Source: Flavobacterium bernardetii
GTDB taxonomy: Bacteria; Bacteroidota; Bacteroidia; Flavobacteriales; Flavobacteriaceae
Assembly (NCBI RefSeq): GCF_011305415.1
Contig: NZ_JAANOQ010000011.1
Span: 1-53,506 of the forward strand
Reading direction: 5' to 3'
Length of the DNA stretch: 53,506 bases
Under the pieces are notes generated by a model. It saw only the letters and a list, made by a program, of their open reading frames with translations, did not search any database and had not been told where the DNA came from. The position numbers and the translations under genes were made by a program. Below, one piece after another: positions 42,701 through 50,864 of the stretch; the stretch's first letter is position 1; each line of letters starts with the position of its first letter.

Positions 42701-45700
42701 ACGAATAAAAGCTACCATTTCGTCATCTTCTAAAGGATCTACATCTCCAACCAATGGTTCAGCGTGTAAAAACATACGTAATTTTTTATATTGACGCATA
42801 TCTACATCTACATTTTTAAATACGGCTTTAGAATCTGCATCAATTAATCCACCTTCACATCCATCAGTATTGTCTTTCTCATAAACTCTTAATGATAATG
42901 ATTGTTCATTTTGATTGATAACTGTGTTACTGTTGTATAATTGTTCTCTATCTACACCTGGAGGTGACACATAAGGAATTGGGCTTCTGCCTCCATTTTC
43001 TTGAATATTAATAGCTACCACATCAAAACTTACATCATCTTGACATAAATTTGAATTTCCTGGTGTAAATAATTCCCCATTAAATCTTCTCCATTCTCCA
43101 CGCACTAAATCTAAAGTTCCTAAACGAAGTGTTACTTCTTCGCTAAAGCCAGTTAAGAACATTCTCATAAAACGAATGGTTCTAAAATCTGTAATTGGAC
43201 CTTCAATATTGGCAGCTGTTGCTTCTAAAATTGGAATTTTATATTGTACCCATCTTACTTCAGTACTTTGCCCGTTTGGCATAACTTGTGTTGTGGTCTT
43301 AAAATCAGAAACATAATTTTGACCAATAACAATAGTAGGAGTAATTGGAATATTAAATTTATAATACGCATTAATGGTATTCATGGTATTATCTCTATTC
43401 AAATCTTCCACATCAGGATTAGTTGAATTTCCTCTATTCGTATCTGTAACTGTAATTGGGGAATTATTTTCCAAACCGTTATAATTTTTATATCGATCTA
43501 AAACAGTTCCAGTTGCATTTAAATAATAGTTATAATTATCTGCAGAAGCATCGCCAAGAGCGGCGAAAGCCGGATGTTTTAATCTTTCCTCAGCATCGTT
43601 TAAACCATTTATACCAACATCTTGTACACTTCTATTTGCTTCATTAGTATCAAACGCGTAAATTAAGGATTGTGAAGCTGGCACTTTACCCCATTTGTTT
43701 GAGTAAGTTGGTTGACTTCCGCCGTTTTCAGGCAAACCATTTTCATATTGTTTTCTACCGTCTTTTAATACATCTTCACTAATTTCTCCTAAATTCAAAG
43801 TTAAGGTTCCTGTATTTGTTGGACTTGCAACATCACCTGGATTACCTGTGTAAGGATCCATCATCCAAAATTGTACATACTCAACATTTGCTTGTTCAAA
43901 ATTTGTTGTATTAATTGCTCGCATAATACCACCCCAATTATTTGGAGCATCAATTGCTGGAAATTGATTGTTTGATGCCGCTATTGGATTGTAATTGTAT
44001 GGTCCACGTTCTCTAGGATAATACGTTAAATCTAAAGTACTTATTACGTTAGATTGTCCTTGTGGAATGTCGATATTTGGGAATAATTCTTGACTAAAAA
44101 TTCTTCTTGTTTTATTGCTTGACAAATCGTTATCATTAATTCCTGATGGCGGATCTGTATAAAAAACAGGGTCGATATTATACCAAGATAATTTTGCTCT
44201 TTTATGACCATATCTCCAAACTAAATCTTGTTCCGGATCATCATTAAATTCTCCTCCAAAACCAATTGGTGTACTGGCTAATGACCAAGCTAATGGTGAT
44301 TTTAAATCTACATTAGATTGTGACCCTTCAAAATCATCAATATAAGAAGTTGGCTCTCCATTAAAATCTGCAGTTTTTGGTGCGTTTGGAAATAAATAGG
44401 CAAACTCTCCTCTAAAAGATAAATTAGATGGCGCTTCCGTTTCAATGTTTGGTAATTTGTTAACTAATCTTGTAAAGAAAGGAACTTCTGTAGAGAAATT
44501 AGTATTTATACCTACTATAGTATTATTTACTGATTCTTGATTGTAATCTGCTTTTTGAGTAAAAGGTCTTTCTGTCATTTTTAAGAAAGTAGCTCCAACT
44601 AAAAACTTATCGTTAAATTTATGCTCTACATTCAAACCATAAAAACGTTTCGTTTGTTGTCCGAAAACAGAATTATTTTCTAATGACACATTAATTGGCG
44701 TATTCGAAGCTTGCAAAGATGGGTCTAAAATATTAACACGACCTGCTTGATAATTTACCGTATAATCTACACCTTCTACTAAAATTCTTCCACCAGCAGA
44801 TACTACAACACTTCCTTGTGGTACATTAAATGCACCTAGAGAAATTCCGTCACCACCAGTAGATTTAAAACTACCTTTTAATTTGAATTTATTTTTTGCA
44901 CTTTCTTGTAAAGCTGCTGCTTGTGTAGATGTATATAACGTTCTGAAAACGTATTTCTCCTGATTGTCATTATATAATAAAGGATCATTATAATCTTCCG
45001 CAGCTAAACTTAATTTATCAAATAAGGTTTTACCGAAAGGTTCAACCGTTGTGAAAATAATTCTTCCATATTGTGCATCAACTGTAATACCAGGATAAAA
45101 ATCGAAAAATCCATCTCCATTTGGTTGTGGGTCATTCGTAAAGTTTAACTTATCTAAATTAAATACTTTTAATAATGGTGTTTTCGTTACAGTATAAGGA
45201 ATATTTAAAACTGGATTGTTTTCATCTGGAAATGGAGTTCCGGCTACTGGTGAAATATAATTTATAGGTGAAGGATCTTGGTATAAGATATTGAATTTAA
45301 AATCTTGTTGTTGCAATTGATTTCCGCCTGGAATTTGATAGATGTTTTTCATCATTAAATCCCAAGTTGGTTCACTCACATTGATTAAACTTCCTTTTAA
45401 CATTTTTAAAATCAAAGCCTGAGTTGTAGGTATTCCAGCTGGATCTACAGTAGTTGATTGTAAACCATCATTTGCGAATTCCCCTACTTGATATACCTCG
45501 CCACCAACTGTATATTGGTAAGCAACAGCTAAAACCTCATCGTTTTGAAGTTTCTGATTTAAGGAAATGTATCCTAATTGTGGATGGAATGTATATTCTG
45601 AAGGTGATAATTTTCTAGCGTTTTCTAATTTCGAATAATCAATTCCCTCGTTCATTCCTGTATTAGTAAAACCGCTATTTGCAGTGGCAATTTCTCTAAT

Positions 45701-46927
45701 CTGGTAATCTAAGTAATACGCTGGATTATCAATTTCTCCTGGATCAAATTTATTATTTTTATTGTCAGTTGGAGAATTTGGAGGTACAATAACAAAACCT
45801 GCATCAGGAACACCAATTATTTCAGAATCAGGAATTCCAGTTAATTGTGCTTCCCCTAAATCTTGCAAAGCAATAATATTTCTTAAGTTATTATCTGTTG
45901 TAGTAACTCTATTTTGTTTGTTTGTTATCCAAACTTCAATTCTTGTGATTTGTGCACGAGAATCAATTACAGGATAATTTCTTAAGGCATTATTATAGTT
46001 GTTTCTAAAATATTGTGATAAGAAATAGTGTTTATCAGAATCGTATTCTAAAGCAAAGAAATCAAACTCTTGAATAGTTCCACCACCTTGTGAAGTAATC
46101 GTTTTTGATTGTGATTTTTGTTCTGAGAAAACTCCAGTGAAAGTAGTTTTTCCGAACTGAAATTGTGCTTTCACACCAAATAAACTTTGCGCACCACGAA
46201 TTAAGGAATTCGATATTGGAAAACTCACATTTCCAACTTCAATTTTCTGTAAAATATCGTCTTCTGTTGGTGAATAATCAAGTTTAATTAAATTTTGAAA
46301 AGCAAAAGTAGATTGTGTATCGTAATTAATATTTACATTCAAACGCGTTCCTACTTTTCCTTGTAAACCCATTGAAATTCGCTGATTGAAGTCGAATGCT
46401 GTAGTTTTTCTATTTCTTGGTGAAAAGGATGGATTATCTTGTTTCGTAAATCGGATTCCTAAATCAATTTCAACGGAACCACTCGGTTTAACATCAATTG
46501 TATTTCCACCAAAAATGGCTTCAAAAAACTTACTATTAACGTAAAATCTTGGTAATAAATTCTTTCTTGCTTCTTCAGAACCAGCTCTTTTTCCGTCAAC
46601 TGCATTCAGTTTTTCTTGAAAATACTTACGCATTGTTTCTTTTCGAACAAGCTTTTCATACTCTTCTGGAGTCAAAATCAAAGGATAATCAATATTAAAA
46701 CCATCAACGGAAGCCGTATAAATATATCGGTTAGTTACTGGGTCGTAGGTATAAGCATCAATAATACTTTTAGGATTTGGCATAGCAATTTGCCCTACAC
46801 TATAACCTGTTTTAGTTGAATCTTGTTCTTGTACTGGAGTTTCTTGTGCAAATGAAAAAACACTGGCAAACAGCATAAAAAAAGAGCTGCTGATTTTTGA
46901 AACTATATTTTTAAATAATTTTTTCAT
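39716..46927 (-). CDS. sprA: Type IX secretion outer membrane translocon / gliding motility protein SprA
   Basis: 2403 residues, the usual size for SprA. The signal peptide (1-28) ends in SFAQ. The N-terminal part contains YPLILTPEEYEKLVRKE and the TFNQRISMGLQGKVGTRLNVNINYDT-like beta strands. The giant 36-strand barrel occupies the rest, ending RSGFTFIYNFGN. SprA is the channel by which type IX substrates with C-terminal sorting domains, such as the protein at 32637-34148, cross the outer membrane; gliding adhesins use it too. Neighbours ruvA and maeB upstream and gcvH downstream match other flavobacteria. A poly-Pro/Lys segment near 1940-1960 (KKQKKQAVPSKKTPPKPGEK) is variable. Frame intact throughout. 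Confidence 0.97.
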   Translation of the reverse strand: MKKLFKNIVSKISSSFFMLFASVFSFAQETPVQEQDSTKTGYSVGQIAMPNPKSIIDAYTYDPVTNRYIYTASVDGFNIDYPLILTPEEYEKLVRKETMRKYFQEKLNAVDGKRAGSEEARKNLLPRFYVNSKFFEAIFGGNTIDVKPSGSVEIDLGIRFTKQDNPSFSPRNRKTTAFDFNQRISMGLQGKVGTRLNVNINYDTQSTFAFQNLIKLDYSPTEDDILQKIEVGNVSFPISNSLIRGAQSLFGVKAQFQFGKTTFTGVFSEQKSQSKTITSQGGGTIQEFDFFALEYDSDKHYFLSQYFRNNYNNALRNYPVIDSRAQITRIEVWITNKQNRVTTTDNNLRNIIALQDLGEAQLTGIPDSEIIGVPDAGFVIVPPNSPTDNKNNKFDPGEIDNPAYYLDYQIREIATANSGFTNTGMNEGIDYSKLENARKLSPSEYTFHPQLGYISLNQKLQNDEVLAVAYQYTVGGEVYQVGEFANDGLQSTTVDPAGIPTTQALILKMLKGSLINVSEPTWDLMMKNIYQIPGGNQLQQQDFKFNILYQDPSPINYISPVAGTPFPDENNPVLNIPYTVTKTPLLKVFNLDKLNFTNDPQPNGDGFFDFYPGITVDAQYGRIIFTTVEPFGKTLFDKLSLAAEDYNDPLLYNDNQEKYVFRTLYTSTQAAALQESAKNKFKLKGSFKSTGGDGISLGAFNVPQGSVVVSAGGRILVEGVDYTVNYQAGRVNILDPSLQASNTPINVSLENNSVFGQQTKRFYGLNVEHKFNDKFLVGATFLKMTERPFTQKADYNQESVNNTIVGINTNFSTEVPFFTRLVNKLPNIETEAPSNLSFRGEFAYLFPNAPKTADFNGEPTSYIDDFEGSQSNVDLKSPLAWSLASTPIGFGGEFNDDPEQDLVWRYGHKRAKLSWYNIDPVFYTDPPSGINDNDLSSNKTRRIFSQELFPNIDIPQGQSNVISTLDLTYYPRERGPYNYNPIAASNNQFPAIDAPNNWGGIMRAINTTNFEQANVEYVQFWMMDPYTGNPGDVASPTNTGTLTLNLGEISEDVLKDGRKQYENGLPENGGSQPTYSNKWGKVPASQSLIYAFDTNEANRSVQDVGINGLNDAEERLKHPAFAALGDASADNYNYYLNATGTVLDRYKNYNGLENNSPITVTDTNRGNSTNPDVEDLNRDNTMNTINAYYKFNIPITPTIVIGQNYVSDFKTTTQVMPNGQSTEVRWVQYKIPILEATAANIEGPITDFRTIRFMRMFLTGFSEEVTLRLGTLDLVRGEWRRFNGELFTPGNSNLCQDDVSFDVVAINIQENGGRSPIPYVSPPGVDREQLYNSNTVINQNEQSLSLRVYEKDNTDGCEGGLIDADSKAVFKNVDVDMRQYKKLRMFLHAEPLVGDVDPLEDDEMVAFIRIGNDFTDNFYQIEMPLKVSDLNARTPEDIWLADNEIELPLALLSKIKSLKIAGNAALIGNTDTNGIAFMNSEDLDPSIDRMKIGIKGNPNFGQVRTLMVGLKNPNGSSDATGAVRGEVWFNELRMSEIDNKGGYAAVANLDTNLADFATFSATGRLSTIGFGALEEGPNERSREDVKQYDVVSNFNVGQLLPKKWKLNLPFNYAVGEQVITPKYDPLYLDLELKEVIDAETEQNKKDEIENRAIDYTKRTSVNFIGVKKDRGEKQKQRFYDVENLTLSYSFNEMLHHDFQVQNLVDQQQKSSLDYAYSFKPLSIEPFKKNKFFKKNGYYKALSDFNFNFLPSNITFNSNIVRQFNRQQFRLVDVQGIGLDPLYRRNYFFNYQYGVNFPITKSLKLNYTAANNNIVRNYFDAQNNPINDLDIWNDYWNFGTANTHNQQITANYDLPINKIPALSFIKSSYIYTGDYSWQRSSDAFSTFEALDGTIYQLGNTIQNANSHNIKTALDMNAFYKYIGLTVKKQKKQAVPSKKTPPKPGEKVVNTAPKVIQEERGGFARFGIGLLTSVKNIQVNYTESGGTLLPGYLPGLGFFGTSKPTLGFVFGDQSDIRYESAKRGYLTNYPEFNQSFTQIKSKRLDYTAQVEFIPDLKIDINAERNITENYSEQFDAVDGNYNSLSPYSTGNFNISTIMIKTAFKASDENQSEIFDRFRKNRYAVAIRLADEFYGTSNYGFDADGYPDKFGKNSQRVLVPAFLSAYSGVKTSSVQTGLFSSFPLPNWTLKYTGLMKLTWFKDNFKRFSMQHGYRSSYSVNSFRSNLNPSPTDTDGNLFPDIITSNVNLTEQFNPLLNVNFELKNSLNIMVEMKKDRSLNMSFDNNLLTEVQGNDYTVRIGYRIKGVQFNSKLADNAQGMIKSDIDLKADFTLRQNMTIVRYLDYDNNQLGGGQNIWSFKLSAGYAFSKNFTAKFFYDHQFSKAVISTAFPLTNIRSGFTFIYNFGN

Positions 46928-47022
46928 ATGTTTAAAGCATATTATTTATAGATAACATATGAATCACTTCCATTTTTAATGGTGTTTGCTTTGGCAAACT
47001 ATTTGTTAATTGTGATTTCAAA

Positions 47023-47604
47023 TTATAATACTTTTAAAGCTTGTTTGATTAAGTCTTCCACTGTTGCTGTTGGACTATTTGTGATAATTTTTTCTAATAC
47101 TTTTTCTGCATTTTTTCTAATATAACCTAAAACTTCTAATGCAGATAACGCTTCTTCTTTGTTTGTATTGTATGAACCACCAGAAATTTCTTCGATGGCG
47201 TATATTTTTAACACTTTGTCTTTCAGGTCTAAAATCACTCTTTGAGCCGTTTTTAATCCGATTCCTTTAATAGATTGAACAGTACCTACATCATTAGAAG
47301 CAATTGCTTGAATAATTTGTTCTGGATTTAAAGACGAAAGCATTGTTCTGGCAGTATTGGCACCAATTCCTGAAACAGAAATTAATAGCTTAAACAATTC
47401 TCTTTCTTTTTTATCGGCGAATCCAAATAAAGAATGTGAATCTTCTTTAACTTGTAAAAAAGTATATAATTTTACATTTTCAGATTCAGGAATTTGAGTA
47501 TAGGTATGCAATGAAATATGAATTTCGTAACCTACGCCATTGCATTCTATCACCACTTCTGTGGGAGTTTTTTCTACTAGTTTTCCTTGAATGTGTGCAA
47601 TCAT
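47023..47604 (-). CDS. ruvA: Holliday junction branch migration protein RuvA
   Basis: 193 residues. Three domains in order: OB fold (MIAHIQGKLVEKTPTEVVIECNGVGYEIHIS), helix-hairpin-helix pair (ISVSGIGANTARTMLSSL and IQSIKGIGLKTAQRVIL-like) and a C-terminal RuvB-contacting domain (EALSALEVLGYIRKNAEKVL). RuvA binds four-way junctions as a tetramer and loads RuvB. It sits between maeB and sprA, the standard flavobacterial order. Confidence 0.97.
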   Translation of the reverse strand: MIAHIQGKLVEKTPTEVVIECNGVGYEIHISLHTYTQIPESENVKLYTFLQVKEDSHSLFGFADKKERELFKLLISVSGIGANTARTMLSSLNPEQIIQAIASNDVGTVQSIKGIGLKTAQRVILDLKDKVLKIYAIEEISGGSYNTNKEEALSALEVLGYIRKNAEKVLEKIITNSPTATVEDLIKQALKVL

Positions 47605-47615
47605 ATATTTTCTAA

Positions 47616-47655
47616 ACCGCTAAGCTCGCAAAGAATTCGCAAGGTTCGCAATGTT
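47616..47655. repeat. Dispersed repeat upstream of ruvA
   Basis: CCGCTAAGCTCGCAAAGAAT then TCGCAAGGTTCGCAATG. Related in pattern to the CGCTAAG repeat before remB. Confidence 0.45.
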
Positions 47656-47707
47656 TTTAATTATTATATTATTTTGAGTACAAGATCTAAATAATTTCTT
47701 ATTTGTG

Positions 47708-47775
47708 ACTTTTTACTTTTTACTTTTTACTTTTTACTTTTTACTTTTTACTTTTTACTTTTTACTTTTTACTTT
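47708..47775. repeat. Heptanucleotide tract (ACTTTTT), nine copies
   Basis: Nine perfect ACTTTTT units (47708-47770) plus five further bases. The maeB stop codon (47755-47757) lies within it, so the last few residues of MaeB (KVKSKK) are encoded by repeat units. Copy number may vary between strains. Confidence 0.9.
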
Positions 47776-50055
47776 CAGCTGATTTTTCTTCTTTTCTTGT
47801 GCGTCAACTACTGCAACTGCAGCCATATTTACCATTTCTTCTACACTTGCCCCCAATTGAAAAATGTGCACTGGCTTTTCTAATCCCATCATAATCGGAC
47901 CAATTGAAACCACTTTATCTAATTCCTTCAGCATTTTGTAGGTAATATTTGCCGCATCTAAATTAGGAAAAATTAAAGTGTTAACCTTTTTATTGGCTAA
48001 TTTAGAGAATGGAAACTTACTTTTTAGCATATCTGGATTTAAAGCAAAGTCGGTTTGAATTTCTCCATCCACAATTAACTCAGGATAATTTTCATGTAAA
48101 ATTTTAACTGCTTGTCTCACTTTTATAGCACTTTCATTTGAAGAAGAACCAAAATTTGAAAACGAAATCATTGCAATAACTGGTTCAATACCAAACATTC
48201 TTGCTGTTTTTGCTGTCATTAAAGCAATTTTTGCTAATTCTTCAGCCGTTGGATTAGGATTAATTGCAGTATCCGATAAAAATAAAGGCCCACGCTTAGT
48301 ATTCATGATATTAGCCGTGGCAATTCTACTTACACCTTGTTGTTTGTCGATTAATTCCATTACTGGTTTCACAACTGTTGGATAACTACGAGAATATCCA
48401 GTAACCAAACAATCAGCATCACCAGTATTTATCATCATTGCTGCGAAATAATTACGCTCACGCATCCATTTTTGAGCATCTAATAACGATGTTCCTCGGC
48501 GTTGTCTTGTTTTCCAGAAATACTGTGCATATTTTTCTCTGGTTTTATCTTCGTCTTTAGATTTCGGATCGATGATTTTTAATTCGGCATCAAATCCAAT
48601 TTCTTCTTTTAATTCTTGAATAATTTCTAAATTCCCTAATAAAATCGGAATTCCAATTCCTTCTTCATGAACAATTTGAGCTGCTTTTAACACATCTAAC
48701 TGATCTGCTTCTGCAAAAACAATTTTTTTAGGATCGGTTTTGGCTCTATTGAAAAGTAGTTTTATTATTTTATTATCGCCACCTAAACGTTCTTGTAAAT
48801 CATCTGCATATTTTTCCCAATCTGTAATTTCAATACCTGCAACACCGCTTTCCATTGCAGCTCTTGCTACAGCTGGAGAAATAGTGGAAATTAATCTTGG
48901 ATCAAAAGGTTTCGGAATAATATAATCTTTACCAAAAACCAGCTTTTTTTCGCCATAAGCGATATTCACTTGTTCTGGAACAGGTGTTTTTGCTAATTCT
49001 GCCAAAGCTTTAACGGCAGCCATTTTCATCGCCTCGTTAATTTTTCGAGCTCTTACATCTAATGCACCACGGAAAATGTATGGAAATCCTAATACATTAT
49101 TTACTTGGTTCGGATAATCAGAACGACCTGTTGCCATAATGATATCTTCACGTGTATTTATCGCTACATTATAGTCAATTTCCGGTTCCGGATTCGCCAT
49201 CGCAAATACAATTGGATTAGGCGCCATTGACAATAACATTTCTGGTTTTAAAATATTTCCAACCGATAATCCTAAGAACATATCGGCGTCTTTTATAATT
49301 TCTGATAGTGGTCCTGGATTACACGATTTTGCGTAACGCATTTGTAACTCGGAAACATCATCTCTACAAGTTGTTAGTAAACCATTTACGTCGAACATGT
49401 ATAAATTTTCAGGTTTTACTCCTAATAAAACATACAAATTCGCACAAGCTAAAGCAGCTGAACCAGCTCCAGAAACCACAACTTTTATTTTTGTAATATC
49501 TTTTTCTGCAATTTCTAAAGCATTTAAAAGTGCTGCCGAAGAAATAATTGCTGTTCCATGTTGGTCGTCATGCATCACAGGAATATTTAATTCCTCAACC
49601 AATCTTCTTTCAATTTCGAAAGATTCTGGTGCTTTGATGTCTTCTAGGTTAATTCCACCGAAAGTTGGCGCAATCGCTTTTACCGTTTCTACGAATTTAT
49701 CAATATCAGTTGCATCAACTTCAATATCAAAAACATCAATATCAGAAAATATTTTAAATAGCAAGGCTTTTCCTTCCATTACTGGCTTTGAAGCTTCCGG
49801 ACCAATGTTTCCTAAACCTAAAACGGCAGTTCCATTAGAAATTACAGCCACTAAATTTCCTTTAGCAGTATATTTATAAACGTTATTTACATCTTTTGCA
49901 ATTTCCAAACACGGTTCAGCCACTCCTGGTGAATAAGCCAAAGACAAATCTCGTTGGGTAGCATATTTTTTAGTAGGCACCACCTGAATTTTTCCAGGTG
50001 TTGGTTTGGCGTGATATAGTAAGGCTTCTCTTCTTTTATTATTACTTTTAGACAT
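47755..50055 (-). CDS. maeB: NADP-dependent malic enzyme with phosphotransacetylase-like C-terminal domain
   Basis: 766 residues. The malic enzyme half (1 to about 430) has LSLAYSPGVAEPCLEIAKD, GNLVAVISNGTAVLGLGNIG, the metal-binding VMHDDQHGTA and the nucleotide-binding VVVSGAGSAALACANL. The C-terminal half (about 435-750, FAEADQLDVLKAAQIVHEEG) is the phosphate acetyltransferase-like domain usual in MaeB, regulatory rather than catalytic. It decarboxylates malate to pyruvate with NADP in the cytoplasm. The stop falls in a heptanucleotide tract, so the length of the tail (KKNQLKVKSKK) may differ between strains. Confidence 0.96.
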   Translation of the reverse strand: MSKSNNKRREALLYHAKPTPGKIQVVPTKKYATQRDLSLAYSPGVAEPCLEIAKDVNNVYKYTAKGNLVAVISNGTAVLGLGNIGPEASKPVMEGKALLFKIFSDIDVFDIEVDATDIDKFVETVKAIAPTFGGINLEDIKAPESFEIERRLVEELNIPVMHDDQHGTAIISSAALLNALEIAEKDITKIKVVVSGAGSAALACANLYVLLGVKPENLYMFDVNGLLTTCRDDVSELQMRYAKSCNPGPLSEIIKDADMFLGLSVGNILKPEMLLSMAPNPIVFAMANPEPEIDYNVAINTREDIIMATGRSDYPNQVNNVLGFPYIFRGALDVRARKINEAMKMAAVKALAELAKTPVPEQVNIAYGEKKLVFGKDYIIPKPFDPRLISTISPAVARAAMESGVAGIEITDWEKYADDLQERLGGDNKIIKLLFNRAKTDPKKIVFAEADQLDVLKAAQIVHEEGIGIPILLGNLEIIQELKEEIGFDAELKIIDPKSKDEDKTREKYAQYFWKTRQRRGTSLLDAQKWMRERNYFAAMMINTGDADCLVTGYSRSYPTVVKPVMELIDKQQGVSRIATANIMNTKRGPLFLSDTAINPNPTAEELAKIALMTAKTARMFGIEPVIAMISFSNFGSSSNESAIKVRQAVKILHENYPELIVDGEIQTDFALNPDMLKSKFPFSKLANKKVNTLIFPNLDAANITYKMLKELDKVVSIGPIMMGLEKPVHIFQLGASVEEMVNMAAVAVVDAQEKKKNQLKVKSKK

Positions 50056-50078
50056 ATATAATCATTTGCATCAACTTA

Positions 50079-50107
50079 CAAAGATAAAATAAGCAATGAA
50101 ATAACAA
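50079..50107 (-). promoter_or_regulatory. Promoter of maeB
   Basis: TTG (50107-50105), 18-base spacer, TATCTTTG (50086-50079) on the minus strand, 23 bases before the ATG at 50055. Confidence 0.65.
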
Positions 50108-50321
50108 TAACGATTATTTAAAAAGTTGTTATTCTTTTTAAGCACAACCACAAACACTTAATTACCAAATAATTAACAAAGTATTTTTTTAAACACTTTA
50201 ACTTCAAATCACAAGATTCAAAAAGCGTAATGAGGTTGGTTTTTTTGAACTGAAATTTGAAAAAGAATTACACGTAACAAATCTATTTAATTTAATTTTA
50301 AACATCTAGACACGATTTCCT

Positions 50322-50360
50322 ACAAGAAAAAACAGGTATTACTACCTAGTTTTTTCTTGT
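50322..50360. terminator. Large hairpin in the intergenic stretch
   Basis: ACAAGAAAAAACAGGTA pairs with TACCTAGTTTTTTCTTGT over 17 bases with one bulged A and a four-base loop. It could act as a terminator for an unannotated transcript, or be a structured RNA element. No gene ends next to it. Confidence 0.4.
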
Positions 50361-50621
50361 TATACTTAACATATCTTTACCTCGAATTATTTAGGTTTTT
50401 TTTCATTTAACAAATAACCTAAAGCATTTAAGCTATAAAAAAACTGACCCCTTACGCTTTTTCATTTTTCAATAAATTTATAAACACCAAAATAGTATTT
50501 TTTATTCAGCTCATAGTTTTCTGATAAGAATTATTTCATTAAAACCTCGAAATCAAATTTATTTAACATAAATCTTCTCTTCTTATGACATAAAAAAGTT
50601 TTTTCATGACATTTTTTTCTT

Positions 50622-50649
50622 TTGACAATTAATGCTTAGAGTAAATTTG
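50622..50649 (+). promoter_or_regulatory. Promoter of the DUF4347 adhesin gene
   Basis: TTG (50622-50624), 17-base spacer, TAAATTTG (50642-50649). It predicts a 5' untranslated leader of about 210 bases before the ATG at 50865. Confidence 0.65.
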
Positions 50650-50864
50650 AAAAAATCTAATTAAATACAACTTATAATCAACTAATGAAAGAAAAAATAC
50701 CTTGATTTAAACTATCACTGAAACCCACATGTTAATAACGATGTTAGCTATGCTATTTCCGTTAACCTATGTTTACTCTCAAAGCACAACTAATCTCAGG
50801 AAAATTGGGGGAAATATTGAAACAATCTAAGAATCCTTTATAACAAGTATTAAAAGAAATTATT

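Larger units (their letters stand above)
50056..50864. other. Long non-coding stretch between maeB and the DUF4347 adhesin
   Basis: 809 bases, AT-rich, with no credible full-length gene. Contents: the maeB promoter (50079-50107), a large hairpin (50322-50360), a plus-strand promoter (50622-50649) and a 33-codon plus-strand frame at 50729-50830 that reads like a signal peptide (MLITMLAMLFPLTYVYSQ) followed by 15 residues. The latter may be a gene remnant or an upstream leader. Confidence 0.55.

Noticed and set aside
49397..49879. Plus-strand frame of 160 codons inside maeB
   Set aside because: Opposite strand of a conserved gene, low-complexity Ser/Lys content, no start signals.
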